A stretch of DNA of 64,000 bases from Cnuibacter physcomitrellae (GCF_014640535.1 NZ_BMHD01000001.1:1738214-1802213); one strand, 5' to 3'; positions 29,050 through 38,434 are shown, numbered from the stretch's first letter. Notes: generated by a model not told the origin, from the letters alone. Numbers and translations are program-made.

Positions 29050-29976
29050 ATGGGACGATCGATCGAGCTGCCGAGCGGGATGCTGCGGCGCCCCTTTCAC
29101 ACCAGCGAAGGCGCCGCGCGCGGACTGACCGAGGGGCGGATGCGTGGACACGACCTGGCGCGTCCCTTTGCCGGCGTGAGGATCAGCGCGGACGTCGTCC
29201 TGACACACCTCGTGCGGTGCGCGGCGCTTGCCACGAGGTTGGCTGCTGAGCACGCCTTCAGCCATACGACGGCGGCAGCGCTCTGGGGCCTGCCTCTGCC
29301 CGATGACGAGGACGGTCTCCGCCCGCTCCACGTGACCGGGTTCAACGGGCGGCAGCCCCCGAGGATGCCCGGCGTGATCGGGCACCGCAGCTGGGACGAC
29401 ACGATCAGGAGGGTCGATGTGGCCGGACTCCCCATCGTCGATGCCGAGTCCACGTGGCTCCAGCTCGGAGCGATGCTCTCATTCGAGGACCTGGTCGCCT
29501 GCGGTGACGCCCTCATCCGCTCTCCTCGCCACTACACGGAGAGACCGGCGCTGAGCAGCGTCGACGGGCTCGCTCGCCGTCTCGAGTCCTTCAGCGGTCG
29601 AGGGAAGGCAGCGCTTCGAGAAGCGCTCCCACTCGTCCGGGATGGGTCGGAGTCGCGGCGTGAGACCCACCTCCGGCTGCTCCTACTGAGGGGTGGCCTA
29701 CCGGAACCCGAGCTGAACGTCGACGTCCGTGATGACGACGGTCGCTTCATCGGACGCGGAGACATGGTGTACCGGGGCGCGAAGGTCCTCGTCGAGTACG
29801 ACGGCGATCACCATCGCACCGACATCGACCAGTACGAGCGGGACCAGTCGCGCATCGAGCGCTTCCAGCGTGCGGGATGGATCACGGTTCGGGTGCGCAG
29901 ACGAGGACTCGCGATCACTCCGGACGAGACCCTGGAGCGAGTCCGCTCGGCTTTGGCGTCGCGTGGGGACCTCTGA
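29050..29976 (+). CDS. DUF559 (Vsr-like, PD-(D/E)XK) domain protein with AbiEi-like N-terminal part
   Basis: A 308-residue protein. The last 75 residues form a DUF559/Vsr-fold nuclease-like domain: GRGDMVYRGAKVLVEYDGDH gives Asp238, Glu249 and Asp251, followed by YERDQSRIERFQRAGWITVRV. The first 180 residues resemble AbiEi-type proteins of actinobacteria (SHTTAAALWGLPLP; VVDAESTWLQLGAMLSFEDL). The ATG at 29050 follows GTGGGTGG. Function unknown; members are often annotated as endonuclease-domain proteins. It is flanked on both sides by family A repeats. Confidence 0.75.
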   Translation: MGRSIELPSGMLRRPFHTSEGAARGLTEGRMRGHDLARPFAGVRISADVVLTHLVRCAALATRLAAEHAFSHTTAAALWGLPLPDDEDGLRPLHVTGFNGRQPPRMPGVIGHRSWDDTIRRVDVAGLPIVDAESTWLQLGAMLSFEDLVACGDALIRSPRHYTERPALSSVDGLARRLESFSGRGKAALREALPLVRDGSESRRETHLRLLLLRGGLPEPELNVDVRDDDGRFIGRGDMVYRGAKVLVEYDGDHHRTDIDQYERDQSRIERFQRAGWITVRVRRRGLAITPDETLERVRSALASRGDL

Positions 29977-29986
29977 CGTGCAGATC

Positions 29987-30041
29987 GAGTGCTCAGTTCT
30001 CACGCTGGATGGGTTCGTGACGACGCCAGAACTGAGCACTC
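29987..30041. terminator. Family A dyad after the DUF559 gene
   Basis: Perfect 14-bp arms (GAGTGCTCAGTTCT and its complement) around a 27-base loop, eleven bases after the stop. Between convergent genes; probably acts as terminator and belongs to family A by its GAGTGCTCA arm. Confidence 0.65.
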
Positions 30042-30069
30042 AAGGCACACCCCACAGAGGAAGAAGCAC

Positions 30070-30125
30070 CGAGTGCTCACTTCTCGCGCCATTCAGCGGG
30101 GAACGGCGCGAGAAGTGAGCACTCG
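30070..30125. terminator. Second family A dyad before the ppc 3' end
   Basis: Perfect 21-bp arms (starting CGAGTGCTCACTTCTCGCGC) around 14 bases, 24 bp from the ppc stop on the other strand. The most perfect family A member in the window. Confidence 0.75.
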
Positions 30126-30148
30126 ATGGATGGGGCGGGTGGTGGGGA

Positions 30149-33049
30149 TCAGCCCGTGTTCTGGAGGCCGGCGGCGACGCCCGAGACCGAGAGGAGGAGG
30201 AGGCGGCGCACGTCCGGTGCAGCAGGGGTCGCAGGGGCCGCGGGGGCGGCGGGCGACTGCGTCGCCACCTGCGCGGCGGCGTCCTCCGGGGCCCGGAGGG
30301 AGCGGAGGGCACGCAGCTGCAGGAGCGAGAGCGCGTCGACGTACGGGGAGCGCAGCTGCACGGCGGTGCGCAGCACGGGCCGCGACTCGAGCACCGACGA
30401 GGAGCCCGTGGCGGTGAGCACCCAGTGACGCGTGAGCGCCATCTCGTCGAGGACGAGGCCGGCGAGGTCGTCGCGGTCGCCGAGGGCGAGGTACCGGCGC
30501 GCGATCCGGTCGTCGGTCTTCGCGAGCGACATCTCGACGTTGTCGATCATCGCGCGGAAGAGCGGCCAGCGCTCGTAGGCCGAGCGGACCAGCGCCTCGT
30601 CGCCGACCGCCGCGAGCGCGGTGCCCAGCCCGAACCAGCCCGTGAGGTTGATGCGCGCCTGCGTCCAGGCGAACACCCACGGGATGGCGCGGAGGTCCTC
30701 GAGCGACGACACCGAGAGACCGCGCCGCGCGGGGCGCGATCCGAGCGCCAGCCAGCCGATCTCCTCCATCGGGGTGACCTGCGCGAACCAGGCCGCGAAC
30801 CCGTCGGCCTTCACGAGCTCGAAGAACCGGGCGCGCGACGCCTCGTCCATCGTCGCGGCCATCGGCGCGAACTCCTCCGCGGCCGACGACGTGCGGGCGA
30901 CGTTCGACGGCGACGAGGCGAGCAGCGTCGCCGAGGCGACCTGGTCGATGTGCCGCTGCGCGATGACCGGGTTGCCGTACCGGGCGAAGATCACCTCGCC
31001 CTGCTCGGTGAGCTTGAAGCGGCCGTCGACGGATCCCGGGGGCTGGGCGAGCACGGCCTGGTTGGCCGGCCCGCCGCCACGTCCGAGGGCGCCGCCGCGA
31101 CCGTGGAAGAGCGTCAGCACGATGTCGTTGCGCTCGGCCCACGCGGCGATCCGCGCCTGCGCGTCGTAGAGCGCGAGCGTGGCGGCGACGGGGCCGACGT
31201 CCTTCGACGAGTCGGAGTACCCGAGCATCACCTCGACGCGGCGGCCGGTGGCGGCCAGGCGCGCCTGCACCTCCGGGAGCTCGAGCATCTCGTCGAGGAT
31301 GCGCGTCGACGCCTGCAGGTCGTCGAACGTCTCGAACAGCGGGATGACGTCGAGCGTCGGCACCTCGCCGCCCGGACCGGCGGCGTACTGCGCCAGGCGG
31401 TAGACGTTGGCGAGGTCCTCGGACGACTGCGTGAACGACACGATGTACCGGCGCGCGGCGATCACGCCGAAACGGCGCTGGATGTGCTGGATCGTCCGGA
31501 AGACGTCGAGCACCTCGTTCGTCATGTCGTCGATCGGGGCGGACGGATCGGCGTCGCGCGCCCGCAGCTCCGCCAGCGCGGTGCGGTGCACCTTTGAGTG
31601 CTGCCGCACCTCGAGCTCGGCGAGGTGGAAGCCGAAGGTCTCCACCTGCCACAGCAGGCGCTGCAGCTCGCCGTACGCCGAGCGGCGGTCGCCCGCGGTG
31701 ACGAGCGACTCCTGCACGACGAGCAGGTCGGAGCGCAGCTCCTCCGCGCTCGCGTACGCGAGGTCGGCGTCGCGTCGCCGGGTGGCGACGATCCGCTCGG
31801 CGGCGAACAGCATCACCTGACGGTGCGGCTCGTTGGGCGAGCGCTCCGCGATGTCGGCCGCGAGATCCTGAGCGAGCTGGCGCTGCTGCTCGCGCAGCGC
31901 GCTGAGCGCGGGGCTCGGAGGCGTGGTGGACGCATCGAGCGTCAGCGTGCGCGCGATGCGGGTGGTGGCGCGCTCGAGGCCGAGCAGGACGTGCTCCGAC
32001 GCGATCTCCGCGGCGGTCCGGGTGATGCGGGCCGTGACGTTCGGGTTGCCGTCGCGGTCGGCGCCGATCCAGCTGCCGAGCCTCACGAAGGCGGGGGCGA
32101 CGGGGCGGGCGACGCCCGCATCCTCACCGGCGATGGCGTCGTCGAGGGAGCGGTACACATCCGGGACCGCGCCGAACAGCGTCTCGTCGAAGACCGCCAT
32201 CGCCGTGCGCACCTCGTCGAGCGGCGACGGCTTCTCGCTGCGCAGCGGCGCGGTGCGCCAGAGGATGTCGACCTCGGCCAGCAGGGCCCGCTCGTTCTCG
32301 GCGAGCACGGCACCGCGCGTGTGCGGGTCGTCGCGCTCGGCCAGGAGCGCACCGATGCGGCGGATCGCGTTCGCGACCGCGCGCCGCCGCGCCTCGGTGG
32401 GGTGCGCGGTGAACACGGGGCGGAACTCGAGCGCCGCGAGTCGGCGTGCGGCCTCCTCGTCGCCGACTTCGGCCGCGAGCGCGGCGAGCGCGCCGGGCAG
32501 CGTCTCGGTCGACGGATGTTCGGGGTCGGCCGCCGCCGCCCGGGCACGCAGCACGCGGACGCGGTGGTTCTCCTCGGCGAGGTTCACGAGGTGGAAGTAG
32601 CTGGTGAAGGCGCGCGCGAGCTCCTCGGCGCGGGTGGCGTCGAGGGAGTCGACGAACGCCTCCGCCCGCTCGATCGCCTCGGTCGACTCCGGATGCGTGA
32701 AGGCGCCGATCGTGAGCGCGCGCAGCGTCTCGACGTCGTCGAGCAGATCGTCGCCGCCGCTCTCGCGGAGCACGGTTCCGAGGAGCGCGCCGAGGAGCTT
32801 CACGTCGGCACGGAGCACGTCGGGCATGTCGAGCGCGGCGACCGCGCGCTCGACGTGCTCGCCGACGGCGTCGTGCGCCTCGGCGCTGCTCGCGTCGGGG
32901 CTCTGCGCGTCGAGGCTCTGCGCGTCGGGAGTGCGCGTGTCGGGGCTGGGCGCGTCGCTGTGCGTTCCGGGGGCCGGGGTGGGCGGGTGCGAGTCGTGCG
33001 TAGGGTTCTCGCCGGGCGTGGCAGCGCCGGACGGGGACGTTTCGGGCAT
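30149..33049 (-). CDS. ppc: Phosphoenolpyruvate carboxylase
   Basis: Carboxylates phosphoenolpyruvate to oxaloacetate, refilling the TCA cycle. The 966-residue enzyme carries the catalytic His motif FTAHPTEARRR, the active-site stretch GYSDSSKDVG, the glycine loop FHGRGGALGRGGGP and the conserved C-terminal QNTG. It is longer than most homologues because of a 60-residue acidic extension with DAQSLDAQSPDASS repeats, probably disordered. Its 3' end meets the DUF559 gene across two family A dyads; its 5' side faces the family B array. Confidence 0.96.
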   Translation of the reverse strand: MPETSPSGAATPGENPTHDSHPPTPAPGTHSDAPSPDTRTPDAQSLDAQSPDASSAEAHDAVGEHVERAVAALDMPDVLRADVKLLGALLGTVLRESGGDDLLDDVETLRALTIGAFTHPESTEAIERAEAFVDSLDATRAEELARAFTSYFHLVNLAEENHRVRVLRARAAAADPEHPSTETLPGALAALAAEVGDEEAARRLAALEFRPVFTAHPTEARRRAVANAIRRIGALLAERDDPHTRGAVLAENERALLAEVDILWRTAPLRSEKPSPLDEVRTAMAVFDETLFGAVPDVYRSLDDAIAGEDAGVARPVAPAFVRLGSWIGADRDGNPNVTARITRTAAEIASEHVLLGLERATTRIARTLTLDASTTPPSPALSALREQQRQLAQDLAADIAERSPNEPHRQVMLFAAERIVATRRRDADLAYASAEELRSDLLVVQESLVTAGDRRSAYGELQRLLWQVETFGFHLAELEVRQHSKVHRTALAELRARDADPSAPIDDMTNEVLDVFRTIQHIQRRFGVIAARRYIVSFTQSSEDLANVYRLAQYAAGPGGEVPTLDVIPLFETFDDLQASTRILDEMLELPEVQARLAATGRRVEVMLGYSDSSKDVGPVAATLALYDAQARIAAWAERNDIVLTLFHGRGGALGRGGGPANQAVLAQPPGSVDGRFKLTEQGEVIFARYGNPVIAQRHIDQVASATLLASSPSNVARTSSAAEEFAPMAATMDEASRARFFELVKADGFAAWFAQVTPMEEIGWLALGSRPARRGLSVSSLEDLRAIPWVFAWTQARINLTGWFGLGTALAAVGDEALVRSAYERWPLFRAMIDNVEMSLAKTDDRIARRYLALGDRDDLAGLVLDEMALTRHWVLTATGSSSVLESRPVLRTAVQLRSPYVDALSLLQLRALRSLRAPEDAAAQVATQSPAAPAAPATPAAPDVRRLLLLSVSGVAAGLQNTG

Positions 33050-33106
33050 GCTCTGAGCCTACCCAGGCCGCATGACGCTCGCGTTACGCGCTGTCATGCA
33101 TCGACG

Positions 33107-33560
33107 CCCATCCGAGCACACCCGGAAAGAGCGCGTGCACGGGCCGCGCAGCCGCGGAAACCGGGTGCACTCGGACGTGCTCGCCCGCGACTACGCCCAG
33201 CCGTCCTGACGCAGCCACACAACCAGCAGCACCCATCCGAGCACACCCGAAAAGAGCGCCTGCACGAGCCGCGCAGCCACGGAAACCGGGTGCACTCGGA
33301 CGTGCTCGCCCGCGACTACGCCCGGCCATCCTGACGCAGCCACACAACCAGCAGCACCCATCCGAGCACACCCGGAAAGAGCGCGTGCACGGGCCGCGCA
33401 GCCGCGGAAACCGGGTGCACTCGCCTCCACGCCCCGTGACTGCAGTCGGCCATCCCGACGCAGCCACACGACCAGCAGCGCCCATCCGAGCACACCCGGA
33501 AAGAGCGCTTGCACGAGCCACGCGGCCGCGGAAACCGGGTGCACTCGGACGTGCTCGCCC
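33107..33560. repeat. Family B repeat array 1 (four 125-bp units)
   Basis: Fills the 561-bp gap between the HAD phosphatase end and the ppc start. Units begin CCCATCCGAGCACACCCGGA at 33107, 33232, 33357 and 33481 (period 124-125) and include GGAAACCGGGTGCACTCGGA. GAGCACACCCGG and CCGGGTGCACTC form the imperfect dyad arms. Units 1-3 are nearly identical, so amplification is recent. No gene recognised. Confidence 0.88.
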
Positions 33561-33610
33561 GAACGGGCACACAGCGCCGTGCGCAGCGAGCGCAGCGCGC
33601 AGCGCGCGGG

Positions 33611-34261
33611 TCAGGAGAGCGAGCGGAGGAGGGCGGCGACGTCGTCGTGCACCTCGAGGGCGCCCGCGTCGCGGAGCTCGCCCTCCGAGATGCCTCCCGA
33701 GCGGACGCCCACCATGCGCACGCCGGCCCGCCCCGCGGCGACCGCGTCCCAGCGCGCGTCTCCCACCATGAGAGCTTCGTCCGCCGCGACGCCCGCGCGC
33801 TCGAGAGCGACGCCGAGGATGTCTGGCTCGGGCTTCGCGGTCTCCACGTCGTCGCCGTTCGTGGTCGCGTGGATGACGTCGTCGCAGTCGAGCACGCGCA
33901 GCAGCTCCTCGAGCTCGTCCTCGGGGGCGGACGTCGCGAGCACGACGCGGATCCCCCGCCCGTGCAGCGTCTCGAGCAGCTCCCGTGCCCCGTCGAAGCG
34001 GCGCAGGCGTGGCCACAGCTCCCGGTAGAGACGCGAGTGCGCCTCCTTCACCTCGTCGCCGACCTCGTCCGCCCGATCGCCGAGCAGCTCCTCCATCAGC
34101 CGGGAGGAGTCGAGGCCGATGGCGCGGTGCACCCGCCACGTCGACATCTCGACGCCGACCTCGTCGAACGCCTGCATGAAGCTCTCGACGTGCAGGTAGT
34201 TGGAGTCGATGAGCGTGCCGTCGATGTCGAACAGCACGGCGCGGAGTGAGGTGAGGTCCAT
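33611..34261 (-). CDS. HAD-superfamily phosphatase
   Basis: Phosphoglycolate-phosphatase-like HAD hydrolase of 216 residues. Motif I is FDIDGTLIDSN with nucleophile Asp12 and acid/base Asp14, motif II LATSAP, motif III Lys in ETAKPEPD, motif IV GDARWD. The helical cap (residues 20-90) is of the C1 type. Substrate not deducible. It is divergent from an epimerase-like gene with a 75-bp spacer. Confidence 0.88.
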   Translation of the reverse strand: MDLTSLRAVLFDIDGTLIDSNYLHVESFMQAFDEVGVEMSTWRVHRAIGLDSSRLMEELLGDRADEVGDEVKEAHSRLYRELWPRLRRFDGARELLETLHGRGIRVVLATSAPEDELEELLRVLDCDDVIHATTNGDDVETAKPEPDILGVALERAGVAADEALMVGDARWDAVAAGRAGVRMVGVRSGGISEGELRDAGALEVHDDVAALLRSLS

Positions 34262-34336
34262 CGGTCCACACCACCACCATCCGCGACGGACCGCATACCC
34301 CTAGCGGATCCCGCGTTAAGGCGCAGGCTCGGTGCC

Positions 34337-35365
34337 ATGCGCATCGTCATCGTCGGAGCAAGCGGCAACCTCGGCACGGCCATCCAGCGACGTCTCCTCG
34401 GCGACGGACACGAGGTCGTGGGCGTGAGCCGACGACGCCCCGCCGCAGACGAGCCGTACTCGTCGGCCGAGTGGCACGAGATCGACGTGTCGCGGGCGGA
34501 GGCGCAGCCCCGGCTCGCCGAGGTCTTCCGAGGTGCGGATGCGGTGATCCACCTAGCCTGGGCGCTCCAGCCCAACCATGACGAGCGTGCGATGTGGCGC
34601 ACGAACGTCCGCGGGCTGGACGCGGTCCTGGGAGGCGTGGCCGACGCCGAGGTGCCGCAGATCGCGGTGGCCTCGTCGGTGGGCGCGTACAGCCCCGGGC
34701 CCAAGTCGCGCCGCGTCGACGAGCGCTGGCCGACGGGAGGCATCGCCACCTCCCACTACGCCAAGCACAAGGCGATGAACGAACGGCAGCTCGATCGGTT
34801 CGAGGAGGGGCATCCGCGGACGACAGTGACCCGCATCCGACCCGGGCTGGTCTTCCAGCGAGACGCCGCGGCGGAGATCGCGGGACTCTTCCTGGGTGGG
34901 CTCGTCCCGATGGGGCTCGTCGGCTCGCTGCGGCTGCCGTGGCTGCCGCTGCCGACATCGCTTGTGTCGCAGGCTATCCACGCCTCGGACGTCGCCTCCG
35001 CCTTCGCCCTGGCGGTCGAGCGGGGTGCGGGCGGGGCGTTCAACATCGCGGGCGAGCCGGTGCTCGGCCCGGAGGAGGTGGCTCGCGTCGTGGCGGGCGC
35101 TCGCCCGGTCCCGTTCCGTCGAGAGGTGCTGCGCGCGATCGTGTGGGCCACGTGGAAGCTCCGCCTGCACGCCACCGACCCGGGCTGGATCGACCTCGCC
35201 ACGAGCGTCCCACTGATGTCGACGGAGAAGGCGCGCCGCGAGCTTGGCTGGTCGCCACGGGTGTCGTCGACGGACGCGCTGGCCGAGATCATGGCCGGCC
35301 TCCGCGACCGCGCCGGGAAGCCCTCCTCGGCGTCCCTGCGCGGGTCGGGCGCCCTGCGCGTCTGA
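34337..35365 (+). CDS. NAD-dependent epimerase/dehydratase family protein
   Basis: Extended short-chain dehydrogenase of 342 residues with Rossmann motif GASGNLG at 7-13, AVIHLAWALQP, a Ser in ASSVGAYSPG and the SHYAKHK catalytic Tyr-Lys pair. The end (TEKARRELGWSPRVSSTDAL) is typical of sugar-nucleotide epimerase-like proteins. No sugar-nucleotide pathway genes are nearby, so the substrate is open. It ends 28 bp before family B array 2. Confidence 0.87.
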   Translation: MRIVIVGASGNLGTAIQRRLLGDGHEVVGVSRRRPAADEPYSSAEWHEIDVSRAEAQPRLAEVFRGADAVIHLAWALQPNHDERAMWRTNVRGLDAVLGGVADAEVPQIAVASSVGAYSPGPKSRRVDERWPTGGIATSHYAKHKAMNERQLDRFEEGHPRTTVTRIRPGLVFQRDAAAEIAGLFLGGLVPMGLVGSLRLPWLPLPTSLVSQAIHASDVASAFALAVERGAGGAFNIAGEPVLGPEEVARVVAGARPVPFRREVLRAIVWATWKLRLHATDPGWIDLATSVPLMSTEKARRELGWSPRVSSTDALAEIMAGLRDRAGKPSSASLRGSGALRV

Positions 35366-35392
35366 GCTCCTGCCGGGCCGCGGCGCGGCGAC

Positions 35393-35750
35393 GAGTGCCC
35401 CCGAAAGAAGCGCTTTCCCAGCCCCCGCACCCGCGTTTCCCGGGTGCACTCGAGCCGACGGACGCATGGCTGCGGACTCGCCGCGCGAGCACACCCGAAA
35501 GAAGCGCTTCCTCAACCCGGCCACCCGCGTTTCCCGGGTGTACTCGACCCGACGGACGCCGGGCTGCGGACCCGCCGCGCGAGCGCACCCGAAAGAAGCG
35601 CATTCCCAGCCCGCCACCCGCGCTTTCCGGGTGCACTCGACCCGACGGACGCCGGGCTGCGGACCCGCCGCGCGAGCGCACCCGAAAGAAGCGCTTTCCA
35701 CGCCCGCGCACCCGCGTTTCCCGGGTGCACTCGAGCCGACGGCCATCCGG
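35393..35750. repeat. Family B repeat array 2 (four 94-bp units)
   Basis: Occupies the 407-bp gap between the convergent epimerase and DoxX genes. Units start GAGYGCACCCGAAAGAAGCG at 35393, 35487, 35581 and 35674 (periods 93-94) and contain CGCGTTTCCCGGGTGCACTCGA, giving dyad arms GAGTGCACCCGG. Arms match array 1 but the spacers differ (GACGGACGCCGGGCTGCGGA here). Confidence 0.87.
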
Positions 35751-35772
35751 ATGGGTCGGCACGAGACGCGCG

Positions 35773-36387
35773 TCAGGCCTTCGAGCCCGTGGCGGCGCCC
35801 GTGTCGTCGTCGGACTCGGGATCCGTGGAGGAGGAGGGTGGCGCCGCGTCGCTGCCCACCGGGTGGGCGGGGGCGAGCGGGGCCGCGGCGCGCTCCGCCT
35901 CTGCGGCGCGGCGGCCCAGCGCGATCGCGGCGGCCGAGGCGGCGACACCCGCCACGACGGAGAAGACCGCCCATCCGAAGCCCCACTTCCGGCGACCGAA
36001 CAGGGCATCGACCGAGAGGCGGCCGGGTCCGTCGGCGGTCACGGCGAGCGCCGCGGCCACCAGGGCCGCGTTGAACTCGTACCCGCCCTTGGCGTTCCAG
36101 AGGCCGTTCTTCAGGTGCACCTTGTGCACGGCGGTCGCCATCGCGGCCGTCACGGCGGTGGTGGCCAGGGGCGTCGCGGCGCCGAGGGCGATGCCCGCGC
36201 CGCCGAGGGTCTCGCTGAGCGCGGCCGCGTACGCGTTGCTCCGGGCGGGCTTCATGTCGAGGGAGTCCATCATCCCCGTGGTGCCCTCGATGCCCGGGCC
36301 TTCGAAGGCGCCGGTGAGCTTCTGCAGGCCGTGCCCGACGAAGAGGCCTCCGACGACGAGACGGAGGACGAGAGTGCCGACTGCCAT
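35773..36387 (-). CDS. DoxX-family membrane protein
   Basis: Four-helix integral membrane protein of 204 residues (VLRLVVGGLFVGHGLQKLTG is the typical DoxX first helix), with an acidic Pro/Ser C-terminal tail. DoxX proteins are linked to redox and thiol stress, but biochemical roles vary. The ATG at 36387 is chosen because GAAGGG sits six bases before it; the ATG at 36393 would have no spacer. Confidence 0.85.
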   Translation of the reverse strand: MAVGTLVLRLVVGGLFVGHGLQKLTGAFEGPGIEGTTGMMDSLDMKPARSNAYAAALSETLGGAGIALGAATPLATTAVTAAMATAVHKVHLKNGLWNAKGGYEFNAALVAAALAVTADGPGRLSVDALFGRRKWGFGWAVFSVVAGVAASAAAIALGRRAAEAERAAAPLAPAHPVGSDAAPPSSSTDPESDDDTGAATGSKA

Positions 36388-36448
36388 GAGCATCCCTTCA
36401 CGAGAGAGGTGAGGTGCGGATGCTCGTGGAGCCTACGCCGCTCTACCC

Positions 36449-36482
36449 GAGGATGCGACTAGTGCGAGGATGCGACTAGTGC
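36449..36482. repeat. Exact 17-bp tandem duplication at a stop codon
   Basis: GAGGATGCGACTAGTGC occurs twice back to back (36449-36465, 36466-36482). The second copy contains the stop of the small membrane protein on the minus strand. Confidence 0.92.
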
Positions 36483-36586
36483 GAGCCGTAGCCGCCCTTC
36501 GACATGGCGACGAGACCCGCGATGCCGAGCACCCCGCCGACGAGGGTGATCGTGCCGATGACGCTCCAGAGGATGGTCGCGATCAT
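36476..36586 (-). CDS. 36-residue single-helix membrane protein
   Basis: Very short gene: MIATILWSVIGTITLVGG begins a single hydrophobic helix, ending in SKGGYGSH. A GGGAGG ribosome site lies four bases before the ATG. The helix with small residues and a short polar tail resembles other stand-alone small membrane proteins of actinobacteria. It lies upstream of the DoxX gene in the same direction, 88 bp away. Function unknown. Confidence 0.6.
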   Translation of the reverse strand: MIATILWSVIGTITLVGGVLGIAGLVAMSKGGYGSH

Positions 36587-36750
36587 GATGCCTCCCGGTG
36601 TCGCAGTGTCGCCGTGTCCTCCCAGCGTACCGTGCGGACATGGACGGCCCACGCCCGATCGCGCTCGCCGCTCCCCCGATGCGTGTGCTCCGATGCGCGT
36701 CCTCCGGCAAGCCCATGCCGGTGTCGGCCGCCCGGCGTAGGGTCCGCGGC

Positions 36751-37170
36751 ATGAGCGACACTTCAGATCAGGGCGTCTCGCCCACCTCGCAGGTCCCCGG
36801 CGTCTCGAACGCGATGCCCGGCGAACACGACCAGGACGCATCCGTCGCGGGCGCCGCGCCCGACGGATCCGCCCTCGGCGACGTCGCGAGCGCGGAGGAG
36901 CCGGCCGCCGAGCCCGCCGCGGGCGGCAGCGGCGGCGACAGCGTCGCGGGCGACGACGTGCTCGGAGCCACCGGTCCGGACTCCGACTCGTCAGCCAGCA
37001 AGGATCCGAGCGAGTGGGTCACCGGCGACGAGCCGATGACAGGGGCCCAGCGCAGCTACCTCGACACGCTCGCCCGCGAGGCCGGCGAGGAGATCTCGGC
37101 CGATCTGACGAAGGCGGAGGCATCCGAGCAGATCGACCGCCTGCAGAAGGCGACCGGCCGCGGTCAGTGA
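36751..37170 (+). CDS. DUF3072-domain protein
   Basis: A 139-residue acidic protein. The first 85 residues are low-complexity (Ala, Gly, Asp, Ser) and likely disordered. The end carries DUF3072: [20 protein letters not shown], then [20 protein letters not shown]. The domain is common in actinobacteria and of unknown function. It is followed after ten bases by a stress-type short-chain dehydrogenase, so the two are probably co-transcribed. Confidence 0.82.
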   Translation: MSDTSDQGVSPTSQVPGVSNAMPGEHDQDASVAGAAPDGSALGDVASAEEPAAEPAAGGSGGDSVAGDDVLGATGPDSDSSASKDPSEWVTGDEPMTGAQRSYLDTLAREAGEEISADLTKAEASEQIDRLQKATGRGQ

Positions 37171-37180
37171 GGAGCGTTCG

Positions 37181-38074
37181 ATGACGGATCAGTACACGTT
37201 CGACGACCCGGTCCACCGCTACGGCCGCGTCGAGCCGCCGGTGCAGCACCAGCCCGAGCCGGGGGTGCAGGGGCAGATGACGCCGGTGCCCGATCTCGGC
37301 GAGGAGACGTACCGCGGCACCGGTCGCCTGGAGGGCCGCAAGGCGCTCGTCACCGGCGGCGACTCCGGGATCGGCGGTGCCGTCGCGATCGCCTTCGCTC
37401 GCGAGGGAGCCGATGTCGCGATCTCGTACCTGCCGGAGGAGGAGGCCGACGCCGCGCACATCGCCGAGTTGGTCGAGGCCGCGGGCAGGAAGGCCGTGCG
37501 GCTCCCGGGCGATGTCAGCGACGCGGCACACTGCCGTGAGCTCGTGGCGGCGGCGGTCGACGCGCTCGGCGGGCTCGACATCCTCGTCAACAACGCCGGG
37601 AAGCAGATCGCGGTGGAGAACCTCGAGGATCTGAGCGACGAGCAGTTCGAGCAGACGTTCCGCACCAACGTGTTCGCGGCCTTCTGGATCACGAAGGCCG
37701 CCCTGCCCCACCTCGGGCCCGGATCCACCGTCATCAACACGGCATCGCTCGAGGCCTACAAGCCCGCGCCCGACCGGCTCGACTACGCGGCGACGAAGGC
37801 GGCGATCAACAACCTCTCGAAGGGGTTGGCGCAGCAGCTCGCGCCCCGCGGCATCCGGGTGAACGTCGTGGCCCCCGGTCCGACCTGGACGGCGCTGCAG
37901 GTCTCGGGCGGCGTGTCCGACGAGCAGATGCAGGCCTTCGACGACGAGAGCACGTACCAGCGCTCCGGGCAGCCGGCCGAGCTGGCGCCGGCCTACGTCT
38001 TCCTGGCCTCCCCGGAGTCGAGCTACGTCTCGGGCGAGACGCTCAACGTCAACGGCGGGATGCCCACGCCGTAG
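37181..38074 (+). CDS. Short-chain dehydrogenase, general-stress type (YdaD/YhdF-like)
   Basis: Classical SDR of 297 residues with the 45-residue N-terminal extension typical of general-stress dehydrogenases ([20 protein letters not shown]). NADP site [17 protein letters not shown], and catalytic DYAATKAA with Tyr and Lys. The C-terminus [14 protein letters not shown] is characteristic. Pairing with DUF3072 suggests a stress operon. Followed by family C repeats. Confidence 0.9.
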   Translation: MTDQYTFDDPVHRYGRVEPPVQHQPEPGVQGQMTPVPDLGEETYRGTGRLEGRKALVTGGDSGIGGAVAIAFAREGADVAISYLPEEEADAAHIAELVEAAGRKAVRLPGDVSDAAHCRELVAAAVDALGGLDILVNNAGKQIAVENLEDLSDEQFEQTFRTNVFAAFWITKAALPHLGPGSTVINTASLEAYKPAPDRLDYAATKAAINNLSKGLAQQLAPRGIRVNVVAPGPTWTALQVSGGVSDEQMQAFDDESTYQRSGQPAELAPAYVFLASPESSYVSGETLNVNGGMPTP

Positions 38075-38134
38075 CGGCCCCTCCACCGCGGGTCTCCGGA
38101 GCCGGGCTCGGGCGGGGCCAGCCCCCAGCCGGCC

Positions 38135-38368
38135 GACTCCGGAGATCCAGCCCGCACCGAGCCAACTCCGGAGATCCGGGCCGGCTGGAGCTAACTCCGG
38201 AGATCCACCGGCGCGCCGCCCGAGAACTCCGGAGTTAGCTCCCACACGTCTAGCCGCCCAAACCGACCCGGAGATCCAGCCCGCACCGAGCTAACTCCGG
38301 AGATCCGGGCCAGATTGAGCTAACTCCGGAGATTCACCGGCGCGCCGCCCGAAAACTCCGGAGTTAGC
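38135..38368. repeat. Family C repeats, two 127-bp units
   Basis: The 360-bp gap between the convergent SDR and lipoprotein genes holds two units (starting about 38135 and 38262). Each contains ACTCCGGAGATCCAGCCCGC, CTAACTCCGGAGATCCGGGCC, and ends AACTCCGGAGTTAGC. ACTCCGGAGT is itself palindromic, so each unit could fold in several ways. Related units recur at 60.6-60.8 kb. Confidence 0.85.
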
Positions 38369-38434
38369 AACCGCGCGTCGGGCCCGCATGTCGAGCCCGC
38401 GGGCCCGCGGGCCGGCGTGCGGGCGCGGGAGGGG

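Noticed and set aside
29050-29976. Type IV toxin-antitoxin pair
   Set aside because: The N-terminal part looks AbiEi-like but no AbiEii nucleotidyltransferase partner is adjacent.
33107-33560. CRISPR array
   Set aside because: Units are 125 bp with nearly identical interiors rather than short repeats with unique spacers; no cas genes in the window.
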